A DNA stretch of 64,000 bases from Saccharothrix saharensis (GTDB taxonomy: Bacteria; Actinomycetota; Actinomycetes; Mycobacteriales; Pseudonocardiaceae). Both the position numbers and the translations under genes were made by a program. Shown here piece after piece: positions 25,425 through 37,400 of this stretch; within the stretch, counting starts at the first letter, position 1; each line of letters starts with the position of its first letter. The stretch lies in NCBI RefSeq assembly GCF_006716745.1, contig NZ_VFPP01000001.1, forward strand, positions 8,567,386 through 8,631,385, given 5' to 3'. Under the pieces are notes generated by a model. It did not search any database. It was not told the DNA's origin and saw only the letters and a list, made by a program, of their open reading frames with translations.

Positions 25425-28400
25425 ATGGGGGCCGCTGTGCGTCGTGACCAGTCCTTGCCGACCTACGAGCAGCTCTTCGGAGCGCTCGACTTCCGCGCGG
25501 TCGACGAGGGGCGGTCGGTCTACTCGCCCGCGGCCTACCTGGCCGACCTGCTCGCGCTCATCGACGACAACTTCGACGGCGAGCCGCTGACCGGCGCGGA
25601 TCGGCGGCCGGACCTCGTCGGGATCCCGTTGGACGGCGAACACGCCTACACCGAGTTACCGTACCTCGATGTCGTGAACCGGGTGCTGGCCGCGGTCCTC
25701 GGCCCGGACGCGCATCGGGAACTGAAGCGACTGCGATTCCCGTTCGCGCTTCCCTTCGACCTGGACCGGGAAAAGGTGCGCCGCTACCTGCACCACTTCC
25801 GGGTCGGCCCGGTCGAGCTGTACGAGTTGTTCGCGCACCAGCCGGACCGGGATGTGGTCGCACGCGAGTTCCTGGGGCTCTCCGCGTCCGACGTCTCGCT
25901 GGTCACCACGGTCGTCACCGACCCGGACGACCTGCTGGAGAACTTCTACGGCGTCGACGGGTCCTTCGCCGACCTCCAGGACGTCCTGACCTTCGTCCGC
26001 GCGACGCGGCTCACCGCCGTCGAGCTCGACGCGCTGGTCCACCTGGGTCCCGGCGCGTTCGTCCACCAAGGCGGGCCGTGCGCGACCCTCGACGTCGCGG
26101 GCCGGAAGCTGGTCTGGGGCGACGGCTCCTCGCCCGTGCCGCCGGAGTGGTTCGAGCGGGTCGGCAGGTTCGTGCGGTTGGCCCGCCGGACCGGCCTGTC
26201 GCTCCCCGAGACCGACGTGGTGCTGCGCCGCTGCTGCGACAACCGGATCGACCTGGCCGCACTGCGCGCGCTGGCCGTCGTCGTCCACCTGCGCCGCGCC
26301 CTGGACCTGCCGGTCGACGTCGTCACCAGCCTGGCGAACGTGATCGACGACGACCTGTTCGAGCGCGTGTTCAACGAGCCGTTCGCGGCCGAGCGCACGG
26401 TGATCGCCGGGCCCGCGACGCCACTGCCGGACGGGGTGCGGGTGCTCCGGGTCTCCGGCGACGTCCTGGCGCCGCGCAACAAGGACTACCGCGTCCGCGT
26501 GAGCCGGGCGGTCGGGCTGTCGGAGGCCGACCTGGCCACCGTCGTCCTGCGGGTGCGGGAGCGGAACCCGGGCACCGGGGCGTCGTCGGGTCCGTTCGAC
26601 CACGACGACGTCGGGCTGGACGAGTTGTCCCTGCTGCACCGGGTCGGGCTGCTGACCCGGGCGCTCGACCTCACCGCCACCGAGCTGTTCGACGTCTTGG
26701 ACGCGGTGGGCAACGATCCGTCGAGCACGCACATCGGCGCTTTCGGCGGGCTGCTGGACGTCGGACCGCGGACGTCGGACCCGTACCGGATGCTCCAGGC
26801 CGCGGACGTCGGCTCCGGCCTGTGCCTGGCGCAAATGCTGCTCGGCACCGTGCGGTGGATGCAGGCGCTCGGCATGGACGGCGCGGAACTCGCCGCCGTC
26901 CTGGCCGGGACCGCGCCGGGCGAGGTCGACGCGGAGTGGGACGCGGTCCGCGACCGGCTGCACGAGAAACTGGACGAGGTCGCGCTGACGCCCGAGCTGT
27001 TCGTGACCGAGCGGTTCGGGGCGCGGGCCGCCCAGGTCCTGCACGACGTGCTCACCCAGTCCGACGGTGTCGTCGCGCGTGATCCCCGCGTGCTGCGGCT
27101 CGACCCCGCCCTGGTCGAGGCCGCCGCGTACGACGCCGTGACCGACCTGTCGGCCATCACCGAGGAGGACTTCCGCGGGCTCGGGCTCGCCGCCGGGCTG
27201 GCCGGCAAGATCTTCACCAACCTCGTGCTCACCGGTGTGCTCGACTCGTCGGGTGTGCTGGTGGCCGACGGGTTTCCCGCGACGGCCGCCCGGTTGGACA
27301 CCGCGGCCGACTTCTCCGCCGTCCGGGGACGGCTGTTCGCCCTCATCGCGGGGTGCTGCGAGACCGACCCGGCCGCGTTCTACCCGTCGGACCTCGCGAC
27401 GCTGGGCGGCCTGACCGAGGCGCGGCGGGCGGAGCTGTACGACAACCTGGTGGTGCTGGGTCACCTGGACCCGTCCGGCACCGTCCTGACGCCGGAGTTC
27501 TTCCGGGCGCCGGAGAACGTCACGGCCTTCGCCGTCACCGTGCCGCTCGACGCCGTCACGCCGCAGGTGTTCGACCTGCTGCACGAGCTGGTCGAGCGGG
27601 CGCGGACCGAGCCGGTCGAGTTCGACCCGGAGATCTTCGCCGACATCGCGCTCACCGAGCGGCAACGCGGCGACGTGCTGGAGAGCCTGCGGTTCAACGG
27701 CTACCTGGACGCCGAGGACCACTACGTCGACCCGGCCGGACTGGCCCGCTTGTCCCTCGACGAGTTCGGCCTCGCCGTGACGTTCCACCCGCACCGCGCG
27801 GCCGTGCTGCGCGCCGTCCAGGGCCAGCTCGCCGCGGCACGCGCCGCGGTGCTCACCGTCGACGCGGAGCGGTTCGGCGAGATCGCCGACCACGCCGCCG
27901 CCCGTGCCGCGGCCGAGGCGCTGGCCGGCACGTACCTGGAGGAGAACCGGGTTCCGGGCGAGCTGCGGGCCTTCTTCGCCGATCCGGGCAACGTCGTGTC
28001 CCTCGCCGGATCACCTTGGGAGCGCCTGTTCTCCGACGGCGACCTGGCGACGATCACCAGCCGGATCGCCACCACCCTGACCGAGCAGCGGCCCTACCGG
28101 TTCGACCTCGACGCCCTCGGCGAACTGGGCTTCGACGCCGACGAGACCGACCGGCTCGTCGCCATCCTGGTCGCCCGCGGCGACCTGCGGGACGACCTGT
28201 CGGTGCCCGCGGACCGGCTCGCCTGGTTCGCCACGCCGTCCAACGCCCTCGGCTTCGCGTTGCCCGACCTGGAGGACTACGCCGCCGACATCTTCTACCT
28301 GCTGCACACCGCGGCACGGGAGCTGGCGTCCGGGGTCGCGGAGGTCACCACGGCGCTCGCCGCCCGCGCCGACCTCCAGCGCGACGCCCTGCTCGAGGTC

Positions 28401-31400
28401 CTGACCGACGCGACCGGGCTGCCCGCCGCCGCGGTCGAAGCCGTGTGCGCGGGGGTCTGCGGCAGCCTGGCCGACTGCTTCGACACCCTCCTCACGCCGG
28501 GGTCGGCCGCCCGCCGGGCCTACGACCGGACCCGTCGGTTCGCGCTGCTGGTGACCCGCCTGGGCCTGGACGCGCCCGCGGTCGCCGTGGCCTTCCACGA
28601 CCAGGACCTGGCGCGCAAGTTCCCCGAGCCGCTCGTGCTGCCGGCCGGCGTCGACCGCATCGACGCCCTGCTCGACTCCGCCGACGGCAACCGCTACCTG
28701 TTCCACGACACCGCGTGCTGGACCTACCCCGGAGGCTCCGACGTCCCGGCCGGGGCGTCCCGGCCGCTGGCCGAGCTGTCGCCCCGGTTCGCCGGGCTCA
28801 CCGGCGTGGACGCCGCGTTCACCGACGCGGGCGGCACGGAGTGGATCATCGGGCACGACGCCGCCGGGTCGCACGCCTTCACCCGCGCGCCCGGCGCCGG
28901 GCACTGGGACCGCGGCACGCAGGTCTGGGGCACGGTCCGCAACACCCTCGGCGAGGAGCCGGCCGGGATCGACTGCGCGTTCGTGGACTCCGAAGGCAGG
29001 ACGTACCTGTTCCGCGGCGACCAGTACGTGCGCTACTCCGGGACCGACCACACCTACGTGGACGAGGGCTACCCCCGCGCGATCGGCGACTGGTGGGAGG
29101 GGGAGGGGCGGCACACGCCGCTGCCGGAGCGGTTCCGGTCCTCGGTGGACGCGGCGTTCCAGGACCGCGACGGCACGACCCACCTGTTCGCCGCCGACCG
29201 CTGCGTCGCCGTCGGCGACGTCCTGGGCGAACGCCCGACCGCCGAGGTGTGGGGCCGGGTGCGCAACGCCCTGGCCGACACCGGTCGGATCGATGCCGCC
29301 TACGCCGAGGCGTCGTCGGTCGTTCTGTTCTCGGGCGACCAGGTCGTGCGCTACTCCGACTGCGTCGAGAACGACGGCGTCGGCGTGGACGAGGGCTTCC
29401 CCCGTCGCGTCGAGTCCCACCTGCCCGGCGTGCCGGTCGGGTTCGACGGCGCGCTGGACGCGGCCTTCGCCGACCCGTCGGGCGTGGTCCACCTGTTCAA
29501 GGACGGCCGCACGGTCGCGGTGGAGCCCGGCAAGGGAGGTGTGGCGACGCCGACGGCGCAGCGCTGGGGCGTGCTGGGCCCGGTCCTGGCCGGCGGCGTG
29601 GTCGACTCCGCGTTCGTGGGCCTGGACGGGATGACCTACCTGTTCAGCGGCGAGAAGTACCTCCGCTACTCCGGTGCCGACTACTCGGTGGTCGACCCGG
29701 GGCACCCGCGCGCCATCGCACCCGACTGGGGCGGGCTGCGACGCGTCGGGGCGTCCTTCGTGCTCGACGGCGCGACCCACCTGTTCGGCGCGGGCGGGCT
29801 GCTGTTCGGCCTGCCGCCCGAGCACGAGCCGGACCTGGCCGCGGGCGTCGTGTCCCGGGCGCTGCGCGACGTGCTCCAGGAGCACGGGATCACCGTCGCC
29901 GCCGACACGCGCGTCACCGGGACCGCGCCGGAGTGGCGCCTGTCGGCGGAGCGGGGGGTCGGGCTCGTCCTGCGGCGCGGCACCGGCAGGATCGAGGTGC
30001 ACGCCGACCCCCGGCACGACGTCCAGTACCACGTCCGCTACTCGACCCGCGCCTACGCGGTCCCCGACGCCGGCTACCCGCGGCCGCTGGCCGAGAACTG
30101 GTGGAACCTCCCCGACGACGGGTTCGGGGCCGTGGACGCGGTGTTCACCGGCCAGGACGACCGGACCTACCTCTTCTCCGGCGACCGGTACGTCGTGTTC
30201 GACAACAAGCGCCGCTGGTGGTCCGAGCCGAGGCCGCTGGACGACCGGTGGGACAGCCTGCCGTTCGACCGCGTGGACGCCGCCTTCGTCGGCAAGGACG
30301 GCCGGACCTACGTCTTCTCGGGCACCCACTACGTCCGCTACACCGGCGACGACTACACCGGGCTCGACGACCGGTACCCGGCGCCGAACACGGCGTTCTG
30401 GGGCAACGTCGCCAACGGCATCGCCCGGCACGGCCGCGTGGACGCCACGCTGGTGCTCGACTCGGCCACGTACCTGTTCAGCGGCAACCAGTACGTGCGC
30501 TACGACGGTGCGGACCTCTCGACCGTCGCCGACGGCTACCCCCGGTCGCTCGACGCGCTGCGGCACGAGCCGAGGTTCGCGGCCCTGCCCGCACCGCTGA
30601 CCGGCCGGGTCGAGGCGGCGTTCGCCGACCGGCGCACCGCCTACCTGGTCGTGGACGGCCGCTGCCACGCCGTGTCGGACGCCCTCTACCGCCGTTACGC
30701 CGACTTCGGCGACGTGCGGTGCGCGTTCATCGAGGACGGGGCGGTCCTGGTCGAAGGGGCCGACGGCTGGCACCGCCACAGCGCCCTGGAGGGCGCGACC
30801 GTCACCAGGACGCCCGTGCGGCCCCGGGTCCTGCGCACGGTCCCGGCCGCGTTCCGCACCGGCCTGGACGCCGTGCTGCGCGGCGCGGACGGCAACACCT
30901 ACCTGTTCAAGGGCGCTTCGTGCTTCGACGTCCGGTTGAACCGCGAGTACCCGCTCGCCGAGGACTGGGGACGCGGCCGCAACACCATCGCGCAGGACAA
31001 CCGGGTCGACGCCGCGTTCGTCGGACGGGACGGGTGCACCTACGTCTTCAGCGGCGACCAGTTCGTCGTCTACCGGGACTCCCGGGTGGTCGACGCCGAC
31101 ATCGTGGGCGAGCCGCGGCCGATCGCCGACCACTGGGGCGGCCTGACCAGCGTGACGCTGGCCTACGTGCGGGGCGCCCTGACCTACGTGTTCGAGCGGC
31201 CGGACGCCGAGGGCAACCAGCGCTACCTCGTGTTCTCCGGCGCCGACTACGCCCGGCCCGACGAGGGCTACCCGCTCAGCGCCGACACGACGTTCTGGGA
31301 CATCCCCGCCGACCTGCGGCCCGACGGCTTCACCGCGCCCGACGCGGTGCTGTTCGAGGGCGAGAACATGCTCGTGCTGACCGGGGACGAGTACCTGGCG

Positions 31401-34400
31401 CGGCACGAGGTCACGGGCTCGTGGTCGCCGGCGCGGCCGGTGAGCCGGCTGTGGCCGGGCGTCGAGCACGGCTGGCCGGGCGTCCCGACCGCCGCGTTCA
31501 CGGTGCCGACCTCCGCCGGACCGGCCCCCTCCGGGCAGGACGCCGCCACCTACCTGTTCTTCCCCGGCTCGTTCACCCGCGTGGCCGCGGGCACGGTCGC
31601 GCCCTACCGGCCGATCCGGGACGCCTGGGGCAAGTCGCGCAACAACTTCCTGGCCGACGGCGGCCGGGTGGACGCCGCGTTCGTGGACGCCGGCGGCACG
31701 ACGTTCCTGTTCTCCGGCGACCAGTACGTCCGCTACACCGGCACGGCCTACCGCCACGCCGACCCCGGCTACCCCAAGCCGATCGCCGACCACCTCCGCG
31801 AGGAGGACGCGTTCGCCAACCTGCCCGACGCGTTCGAGGACGCGGTGGCGGCGCGGGTCGAGGCGGGCGCCGGGTCCGTGGTCGACGCCGTCGTCGCCAA
31901 CCGGCGCACCGCGTACGTGTTCGTCGGCGGCGACTGCCACGTCGTCTCGCGCAGCCTGACCGCGACCTACGACCTCGCCGAGCTGGGGCTCGGCCGGGTC
32001 CGCAACACGATCGCCGAGCGGGGCCGGGTCGACGCCGCGCTGGTGGACGGCGACCGCACGTTCCTGTTCAGCGGCGACCAGTACGTCCGGTACTCCGGCG
32101 GCGACTCGTCCTACGTGGACGAGGGCTACCCGCGCGCGATCGAGACCTCGCTGCCGGAGGAGCTCGGCGTGCGGACCCTGCCCGAGCAACTGCGTGACGG
32201 CGTGGACGCGGCGTTCCGCGGCGCCGACGGCGGTGTCCACCTGTTCGCCGGCCCGCACTGGGTCGACGTGCGGCGGTCGGACGCCCGGCCGATCGCCGGC
32301 GCCTGGGGCCGGGTGCGCAACGCGTTCGCCGACAACCCCGGCGTGGACGCGGCCTTCGTCGCGCGCGGTGGTGAGCTGTACGTGTTCCGGGACGGGCAGT
32401 ACGCCCGCTACAGCGGCGAGGACCGCAGGTTCGTGGACAGCGGGTTCCCCCGCACGATCCGCGACGACTGGGGCGACCTGCCCGACGTGTTCGAGGAGCG
32501 CGTGGACGTCGCGTTCGTCCTGGGCGGGCGGACCTACCTCGGGCGGGGTGACTGGTACGCCCGCTACTCCGGTGACGACTACCGGCGGGTCGACGGCACC
32601 CGCCCGGAGCGGTTCCGGCAGCGGTGGGCGGCCGTGGCGGACTACCGCATGGACGACATCCGCGCGATCTCCCGGTTCGCCGACCTCGCCCGCACCCACG
32701 ACGGGCTGGCCGAGTTCCTCGCGACCGGCCCGGGAACGCAGCCGGACCCCTACGCGCGCCTCGCCGGGATCACCGGCTGGGACGTGGAGGACCTGCGCTG
32801 GCTCGTGCGCCGCCGTGCCGTGCTCACCGGCACGCCCGAGGACGACCGGGTCGAGCTGGAACTGCTGCTCAAGCTGAACGACGTGGTCGCCGTCGCCGAC
32901 GCGCTGGGCGCGGGTGCGGCCACCGTCCACGACGTCTGGTCCGGGCTGCACGGCCGGGACCCCTCCGACGCCGCCACGGCCACCCTGCTCCACGACCTGT
33001 TGGCGCGTCGGCACGACCCGCGTGACTGGGCCGTGCTCTCCCGCCAGGTCCACGACGAGCTCAACGTGGCCGAACGCGACGCGCTGGTGCCCGCCGTGCT
33101 GGCCAGGACCGGCGCGGCCACCTCCCGGGAACTGTTCGAGCAACTGCTCATCGACGTCGACATGGGCAGCCGGGGCACGACCTCACCGATCCGCGAGGCC
33201 ATCGCGGCCACCCAGCTGTTCCTGCACCGCTACTTCCTGGACCTGGAGGAGGTCACGCCGGCGGGCGGGCAGGACCGGGAGGTGCGCGACCGGCTGCGCA
33301 CCTGGTGGACCTGGATGCGCAACTACCGGGTCTGGGAGGCCAACCGGAAGGTCTTCCTCTACCCGGAGAACTACCTGCGCCCGGAACTGCGGGACCACAA
33401 GACGCCGGCGTTCGAGGCGTTGGAGGGCGACCTGTTGCAGGGCGACATCACGCCCGCGTCGGTGGAGCGCGCCTACAAGCGCTACCTCGACGAGTACACC
33501 GAGGTGTCCCGCCTGGCCATCGCGGGCGGCCACGTCTACACCGCGGGCGACCAGGACACCCGCGACCTGGTCCTGTTCGGCCGCACCCGGACCGAGCCCC
33601 GACGCTACTACTACCGGCGTGCCCGGTTCCGCAGCGCCGACAAGCTCACCGGCTCGTGGGAGCCGTGGCACAAGGTGGACGTCCAGATCGACGCCGACGA
33701 GGTGCACCCGGTGCACGCGTTCAACCGGGTGTTCGTGTTCTGGACCACGGTGGAGGCCGTCGCGCCGGCCACGCCCTCGACCACCACGCTGTCCACCCGC
33801 GACCAGGGAGACCGCCAACAGGTCACCGCGCCGCCCGCCACCGAGCAGGTCAGGATCCACTACTCCTTCCACAACCTGACCGGGGACTGGGTCCCGGCCC
33901 AGGTGTTGGCGATGGACACCCGCGCCGACGGCACGATCTACGACGTCCGGCTGACCGTCGAGGTGGCGGGCAGCCACTCCGGCGACCCCGAGTCGATCGT
34001 CGTGGGCTGCACCTACTCGGTGATCACCACGACACCCGGCGAGGGTGACGCCCCGCCCACCCTGACCAGGTCGACGCACGGCCGGACGTCCGCGCTGACC
34101 CCGGAACTGGTCGAGGTGGCGCCGCCGGCGCGCGCGCTCGGCGCGGGCACGGCCGCCGACGGCGTGCTCACCGGCGTGGTCGCGGCCACCGACCCGCTGA
34201 GCGAGGTCCTCGCACCGGCCGAGATCGACGCGGTGGCGGCCGCGGACCCGGCGAACAGGCCGCGCGTGGTCCGGTTCACCAGCCCGAGCAGGTCCGAGTA
34301 CGGCCCGTGGTTCAGCATCGACCACAAGGGCGGCAGCTTCCTGTGCCGCCCGGCCGTGGTGGCGCCGGCCGACCCCGTCGCGCCGCTCCCGCTGAGCGCC

Positions 34401-37400
34401 CTGGGCCTGACCGGGTGGACCAGGGTCGACGCCGCGGTCGAACTGCCCGGCGGCACCCGGTACTTCTTCGACAACGCGGAGCACCGCTACCTCGCCGTCA
34501 CCAAGGGCGACCGGGGCGACGGTGGGACCACCGCGGACCGCTGGGGACGTCGGACCACCGACCTGACCCGCACCGGCGTGGTGGACGCCGTCCTGCGCCG
34601 CCGCGACCGCGACGGCGAGCACACCTACGTGTTCTCGGGCGGGCAGTACTTCCGCTACAACGGCGTGTTCGGCACCCTCGACCCCGGCTACCCCCGGGAC
34701 ATCGCGACCAACACCGAGGGCTTCCCGCGCTGGGGGCGCATCGACGCGGCGTTCACCGACCTCAACGACGTCGAGTGGTTCTACTCCGCGGCCGGCGCGG
34801 GCCGGATCGAGCGCGCCGGCGCCATCGGGAGCCCGGCGACCGCCCTGTTCCACCCGCTGTCCGGGCTCACCCGGTTCGACGCCGCCATCGTCGACACCGA
34901 CCGCCGGCTCACCTACCTGTTCGTCGGCGACCAGTACGTCCGGTACTCCGGCAACCACTACCACGCGCCCGACGAGAACCACCCGCGCAAGATCGCGGAG
35001 AGCGACGACACCTTCCCGAAGTGGCCGAAGATCGGCGCGGCGCTGCGGGTGGGTGACACGTCCTGGTACTTCGACGACTCCACCCGGCTGTGCGCCCAGG
35101 TGGAGGTCGAGGCGCCGGGGGAGGGCCGCCCGCCCCGCAAGCCCAAGATCACCGAGACGACGTGGCCGAGCCGGGACCTGGGCCGCGGCGCGACCACCGG
35201 CGGACTGGCCACGGTGGACTCCGCGCACGTCGAGGGCGGTTTCCTGTACCTGACCAGCGGGACGCGGGTCGTCCGCTACACCCTGCCCGACAAGGGCCCG
35301 GTCCCCGACGTCATCGACGAGGGCTACCCGAAGGACCTGCCCCGGCCGATCACCGCGGTGTTCCGGCGTGGCGCACGCCGTTACGCGTTCAGCGGCGACT
35401 CGTACGCCCGCCTGTCGTCCGGTCTGACCGGCCTCACCGGGTTCGCCCCGATCGAGGGCAACTGGGGTGACCTGCCCGAGGAGTTCGGCGAGGTCACCGG
35501 CCTGCTGGACAGCGCGTCCGACCAGCGCCTCTACCTGTTCCTGGACGGCGAGGCCCTCGCCTACCCGACCACGATCGCCGTGCCGCGGCCGTTCGAGCGG
35601 GCCGCGCTGCCCATCGAGGTCGTCCGGCTGACCACGAGCACGGCCGCGCAGCTCAACCAGCGGCTGCTGGCCGGCGGCGTGGCCGCCCTGCTCGCACCGG
35701 AGAGCCAGGAGCTGGACGAGCTCCCGGCGTTCCGGACCGACCGGTCCGACCGCAACACCATCCAGGTGCGCGACGACCGCGTGGTGGCCAACCGGCTGCC
35801 CGCCGGCGCGCACCTGGACTTCCAGAGCGCCAACGGGATCTACTACTGGGAGATCTTCTTCCACGCGCCCGTCCTCATCGCGCAGGCGCTCAACGACGCG
35901 CAGCGGTTCGCCGACGCGCGCCAGTGGTACGAGCACGTCTTCGACCCCACCGAACCCGACCGGTACTGGCGGTTCCTGCCGTTCCTCGCGGTGGACCTCG
36001 CCGCGCTGGCCGACCGGTCGCGGCGCGACATGGCCGAGCTGACCGCCAGGCTCACCGCCGCCGGGTTCGACGAGCCGGCCGGGCTCGCCGCCGAACTGGC
36101 CCGAGTCCTGGCCGACCTGGAGCGGTTGACCCCCGCGTTCCGGGAGAACCGCGCGCTGGACGACGACGAGCTCGCGGTCCTCGCCCGGGTGTCGTCACCG
36201 CGGCTGCACACGCTGCTCGCGGACGCCGCGACCGCCGCGCGAGCCCGCATCACGCCCCGCATCCGCGAGCCGAAGCGCAGCCTGTGGCGCGGCGTCGTGG
36301 AGGCCGTCGAACAGTTGCAGGAACGCACCGCGCTGGTCGCGGACCTCCAGCGGTTCTACGACCTCGTGGGCGACCGCGACAGCCTCGTGGACGCCTACCG
36401 CGAGGACCCGTTCGACCCCCACGCCATCGCCGACCTGCGTCCCGTGGCCTACCGCCGGGCCGTGGTGATGGCCTACCTCGACAACCTGCTCGACTGGGGC
36501 GACATGCTGTTCCGGCAGCACACGGGGGAGAGCATCGACGAGGCCCGGATGCTCTACACCTTCGCCTGGGACCTGCTGGGGTTGCGGCCCGAGCTGCCCG
36601 GGAAGCTGCCGCTCACCCCGTCGCGGACCTACCGGGAACTGGACGACGAGCCGGGCGAGCTCGACCTGCTGGCCGAGCTGACCGGCGGCGGACGCCTGCT
36701 GGAAGGACCGGGCAGCGTCCACGCCGGGGTGGCCGACCGCTACTTCCGGATCCCGGACAACAGCGTGTTCACGGCCTACTGGGACCGGGTCGAGGACCGG
36801 CTGCGCAAGATCAGGCAGTCGCTGAACATCCTGGGCATCAGCCAACCCGTGCCCCTGTTCGAGCCGCCGATCGACCCGATGGACCTGGTCCGCAGCGTGG
36901 CGGCCGGCGTCGGGCTGGACCAGGCCGTCGCCGCGAACGCCGCGGTGGCCGTGCCGCACTACCGGTTCGAAGCCACCTTCCGCCGGGCCCAGGAGATGGC
37001 CGACCGGCTCCGCCAGTTCGGCGCGGACCTGCTGGCGGTGCTGGAGCGGCGCGACTCCGAGGAGCTCAGCCGGCTGCAGAACCGGCAGGAGGGCGACATC
37101 CTGGAGATGACCCGGGCGATCAAGGACGCGCAGGTCGAGGCCGCCGACGCGACGCTGGCCGAGCTGCGGGCCGGCCGTGACGCGGCCAACCAGCGGATCG
37201 CCCACTACCAGCGGCTGATCACGTCCGGGCTCACCCCGCTGGAACAGGCCCAGATCGGGATCATGGGCACGGCCGCCGCCCTGCACCTGACCTCGGGCGT
37301 GCTCAAGGTCGCCGCGGGCATCGCCCACGCCGCACCGCAGGCGACGATCGGGCCGTTCAGCGTCGGCACCACGTGGGGCGGGCACCACCTCGGGAACGTG

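Noticed and set aside
28689..32620. Recent DNA tandem repeat or assembly collapse in the hemopexin block
   Set aside because: The units share a protein pattern but differ strongly in sequence and length, which argues for old divergence rather than recent duplication or misassembly.
28011..33143. A 1,710-codon open frame on the minus strand
   Set aside because: It lies antisense to the repeat-rich part of the giant Tc-like gene; long antisense frames are expected in DNA with such strong third-position GC bias. It is rich in Arg, Gly, Val and His and shows no known motif.
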